Positions 62,996 to 64,000 of a DNA stretch of 64,000 bases are shown here, one piece after another; the stretch's first letter is position 1, and each line of letters opens with the position of its first letter. The stretch covers positions 62,001 through 126,000 of the forward strand of contig NZ_JAINDZ010000002.1 of assembly GCF_019802345.1 (NCBI RefSeq). Direction: 5' to 3'. A program made the position numbers and the translations under genes. The notes under the pieces were generated by a model that made no database searches, was not told the origin of the DNA, and saw only the letters and a program-made list of their open reading frames with translations. This DNA comes from Methylosinus sp. Sm6 (GTDB taxonomy: Bacteria; Pseudomonadota; Alphaproteobacteria; Rhizobiales; Beijerinckiaceae).

Positions 62996-64000
62996 ATGAA
63001 TTACGGCGCCGCCCTCACCCGTCCCAAAAGCCAGGAGCAGATCGCTGTAACGACTTTCGCGCAGGCGATTTTCGCAGCGATGGACGCACGCGGCATTCCT
63101 TCGCCCCTGCCGGCCGATACGCTCGGCACCGTCATGAACGAGAGGATGAAGGCGATATCCCCGGAACAGTTGGCGTCGATCAGGCCGGGTGACAGCAACC
63201 TGACGGCCATCGTGAGCCGCAGCATGGATACGGCGTTGAGCGGCTTCTCCGACGCGCAGAAGAAAGCCATGCAGCCGAGCCGCGACCCGCAGAATGGTGG
63301 AGACCGAGCGGGCGCCAACGCCGATTTCTTCAAACAGGACGCGTTCGGCCGCATCGGCTGGGACAGGAAGATCGGCGCAGTCGGTGGCGCCTACGCCGCG
63401 AACAACGGCGGTTCGTCCTATGGCTATGCCGGTATGGTTTCGCGCTGGGATCCATCGACCGGCGGCGCGGGACTGAATGAAAAGAACTTCCCTGAAACGC
63501 CCTTCCAGCATGCGGGCCTCGACCTCGGCACGACGAGGTCACTGTTCGCCAAGGGCTTCAACCAACAGCAAATCCTCGCGGCGGCCAATGACACGAAAGC
63601 GCTCGGCTTCAGCCCGCACGACAAGGCGGCGGTGGAAGATCATGCAACCATCCGGAAGCTTGCCCACAACCCGGATGAAATCAACAACCACTTGCGCGGT
63701 CTGGATGCCTCGTTGCGAAACAACAAGGAATACCAGGGTTTGGTGGATCAACTTCATCATGCCAAAACAGAGGAGGAGCGCCGCCGCATCAGGGAGCAAT
63801 TAAAGAAGATCGAACAGAAAGCTGCCGATGAAAATCATGTCACACATGATAAGCATGACACGAAGAACCCTCATAAGGTTCATGAGGCGGTTGGTAGGCG
63901 TGAGAAAGAGCTATATAAAAAGTGGCGCCATGAAGAGAAGCTCACTCTTCAACAAAATAAAGCCGAAACACAACAAGGTACAAACGAGCATCATGCGCGG
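62996..64000 (+). CDS. Unknown protein, open at the right edge
   Basis: The frame from ATG 62996 stays open for 335 codons to the end of the window. The N-terminal 260 residues are soluble, with a Gly-rich centre (KIGAVGGAYAANNGGSSYGYAGM) and an AANDTKALGFSPHDKAAVEDHAT segment. From about 235 on it turns into a charged, His/Lys/Glu-rich helix (EEERRRIREQLKKIEQKAADENH). No family is recognised; calcium-binding or effector-like roles cannot be judged without the C-terminus. Confidence 0.7.
   Translation, partial: MNYGAALTRPKSQEQIAVTTFAQAIFAAMDARGIPSPLPADTLGTVMNERMKAISPEQLASIRPGDSNLTAIVSRSMDTALSGFSDAQKKAMQPSRDPQNGGDRAGANADFFKQDAFGRIGWDRKIGAVGGAYAANNGGSSYGYAGMVSRWDPSTGGAGLNEKNFPETPFQHAGLDLGTTRSLFAKGFNQQQILAAANDTKALGFSPHDKAAVEDHATIRKLAHNPDEINNHLRGLDASLRNNKEYQGLVDQLHHAKTEEERRRIREQLKKIEQKAADENHVTHDKHDTKNPHKVHEAVGRREKELYKKWRHEEKLTLQQNKAETQQGTNEHHAR

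Overview
The window looks like part of an alphaproteobacterial genome, probably a Hyphomicrobiales nitrogen fixer. A type II methanotroph such as Methylosinus or Methylocystis is my best guess, from gene content and order only; no methane-oxidation gene is present to confirm it. The DNA is GC-rich with frequent SD-like starts. The right-hand 10 kb has several AT-rich gaps.

1-22.2 kb is a dense molybdenum-nitrogenase region. The minus-strand operon nifH-nifD-nifK-nifE-nifN-nifX-DUF269-DUF683-fdxB runs off the left edge. It starts at a clear sigma-54 -24/-12 site with a NifA activator site (TGT-N10-ACA) behind it. The same activator site faces a divergent, weaker -24/-12 site in front of a small receiver-domain gene. 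A second minus-strand set runs nifB-fdxN-iscA-like-TPR-LRV/FeS-nifZ-nifZ-nifT-small ORF-DegT-like. A 240-bp gap with its own -24/-12 site then leads to a 2Fe-2S ferredoxin, a 71-residue protein, a degenerate sirtuin-like protein and a thioredoxin-like ferredoxin. nifB has two activator sites. nifA, on the plus strand, has a -24/-12 site and the oxygen-sensitive cysteine spacing, and is flanked by a second TPR / LRV-FeS pair. An unknown gene and a truncated haemoglobin close the region.

22.5-33 kb is ordinary chromosome: a sugar-phosphate transferase, an aromatic/histidine set (tyrA-type, hisC, chorismate mutase), a bufferin-like metal-binding peptide, a Xre-RES toxin-antitoxin pair, NfeD plus SPFH, cobS, a Phd/VapC pair with a broken toxin, and dusA.

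33-64 kb is mobile DNA. There are three tyrosine integrases, two identical 45-bp copies of the 3' end of a tRNA-Gly(GCC) gene about 20 kb apart, a dead serine resolvase and an IS630 scrap. Between the tRNA fragments lie a catabolic cassette (hydrolase, DUF302, fumarylacetoacetase, CoA-transferase, enoyl-CoA hydratase, AraC regulator, aldehyde dehydrogenase, tautomerase), a 3'-truncated ParB and a DUF932 gene that share a duplicated, foldable leader, a 1278-residue SIR2-domain protein that looks like phage defence, and a PIN toxin-antitoxin pair. Right of the second fragment lie another integrase, a secreted fibre-like protein whose start is out of frame across a nine-C tract, MucR, a PemK-type toxin-antitoxin pair and several unknown genes. 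The last gene is open at the window edge.

The strongest leads are the sigma-54/NifA wiring of the accessory nif genes, nif-cluster enzymes that have lost catalytic residues (receiver, DegT, sirtuin), the duplicated leader RNA, and the large sirtuin.
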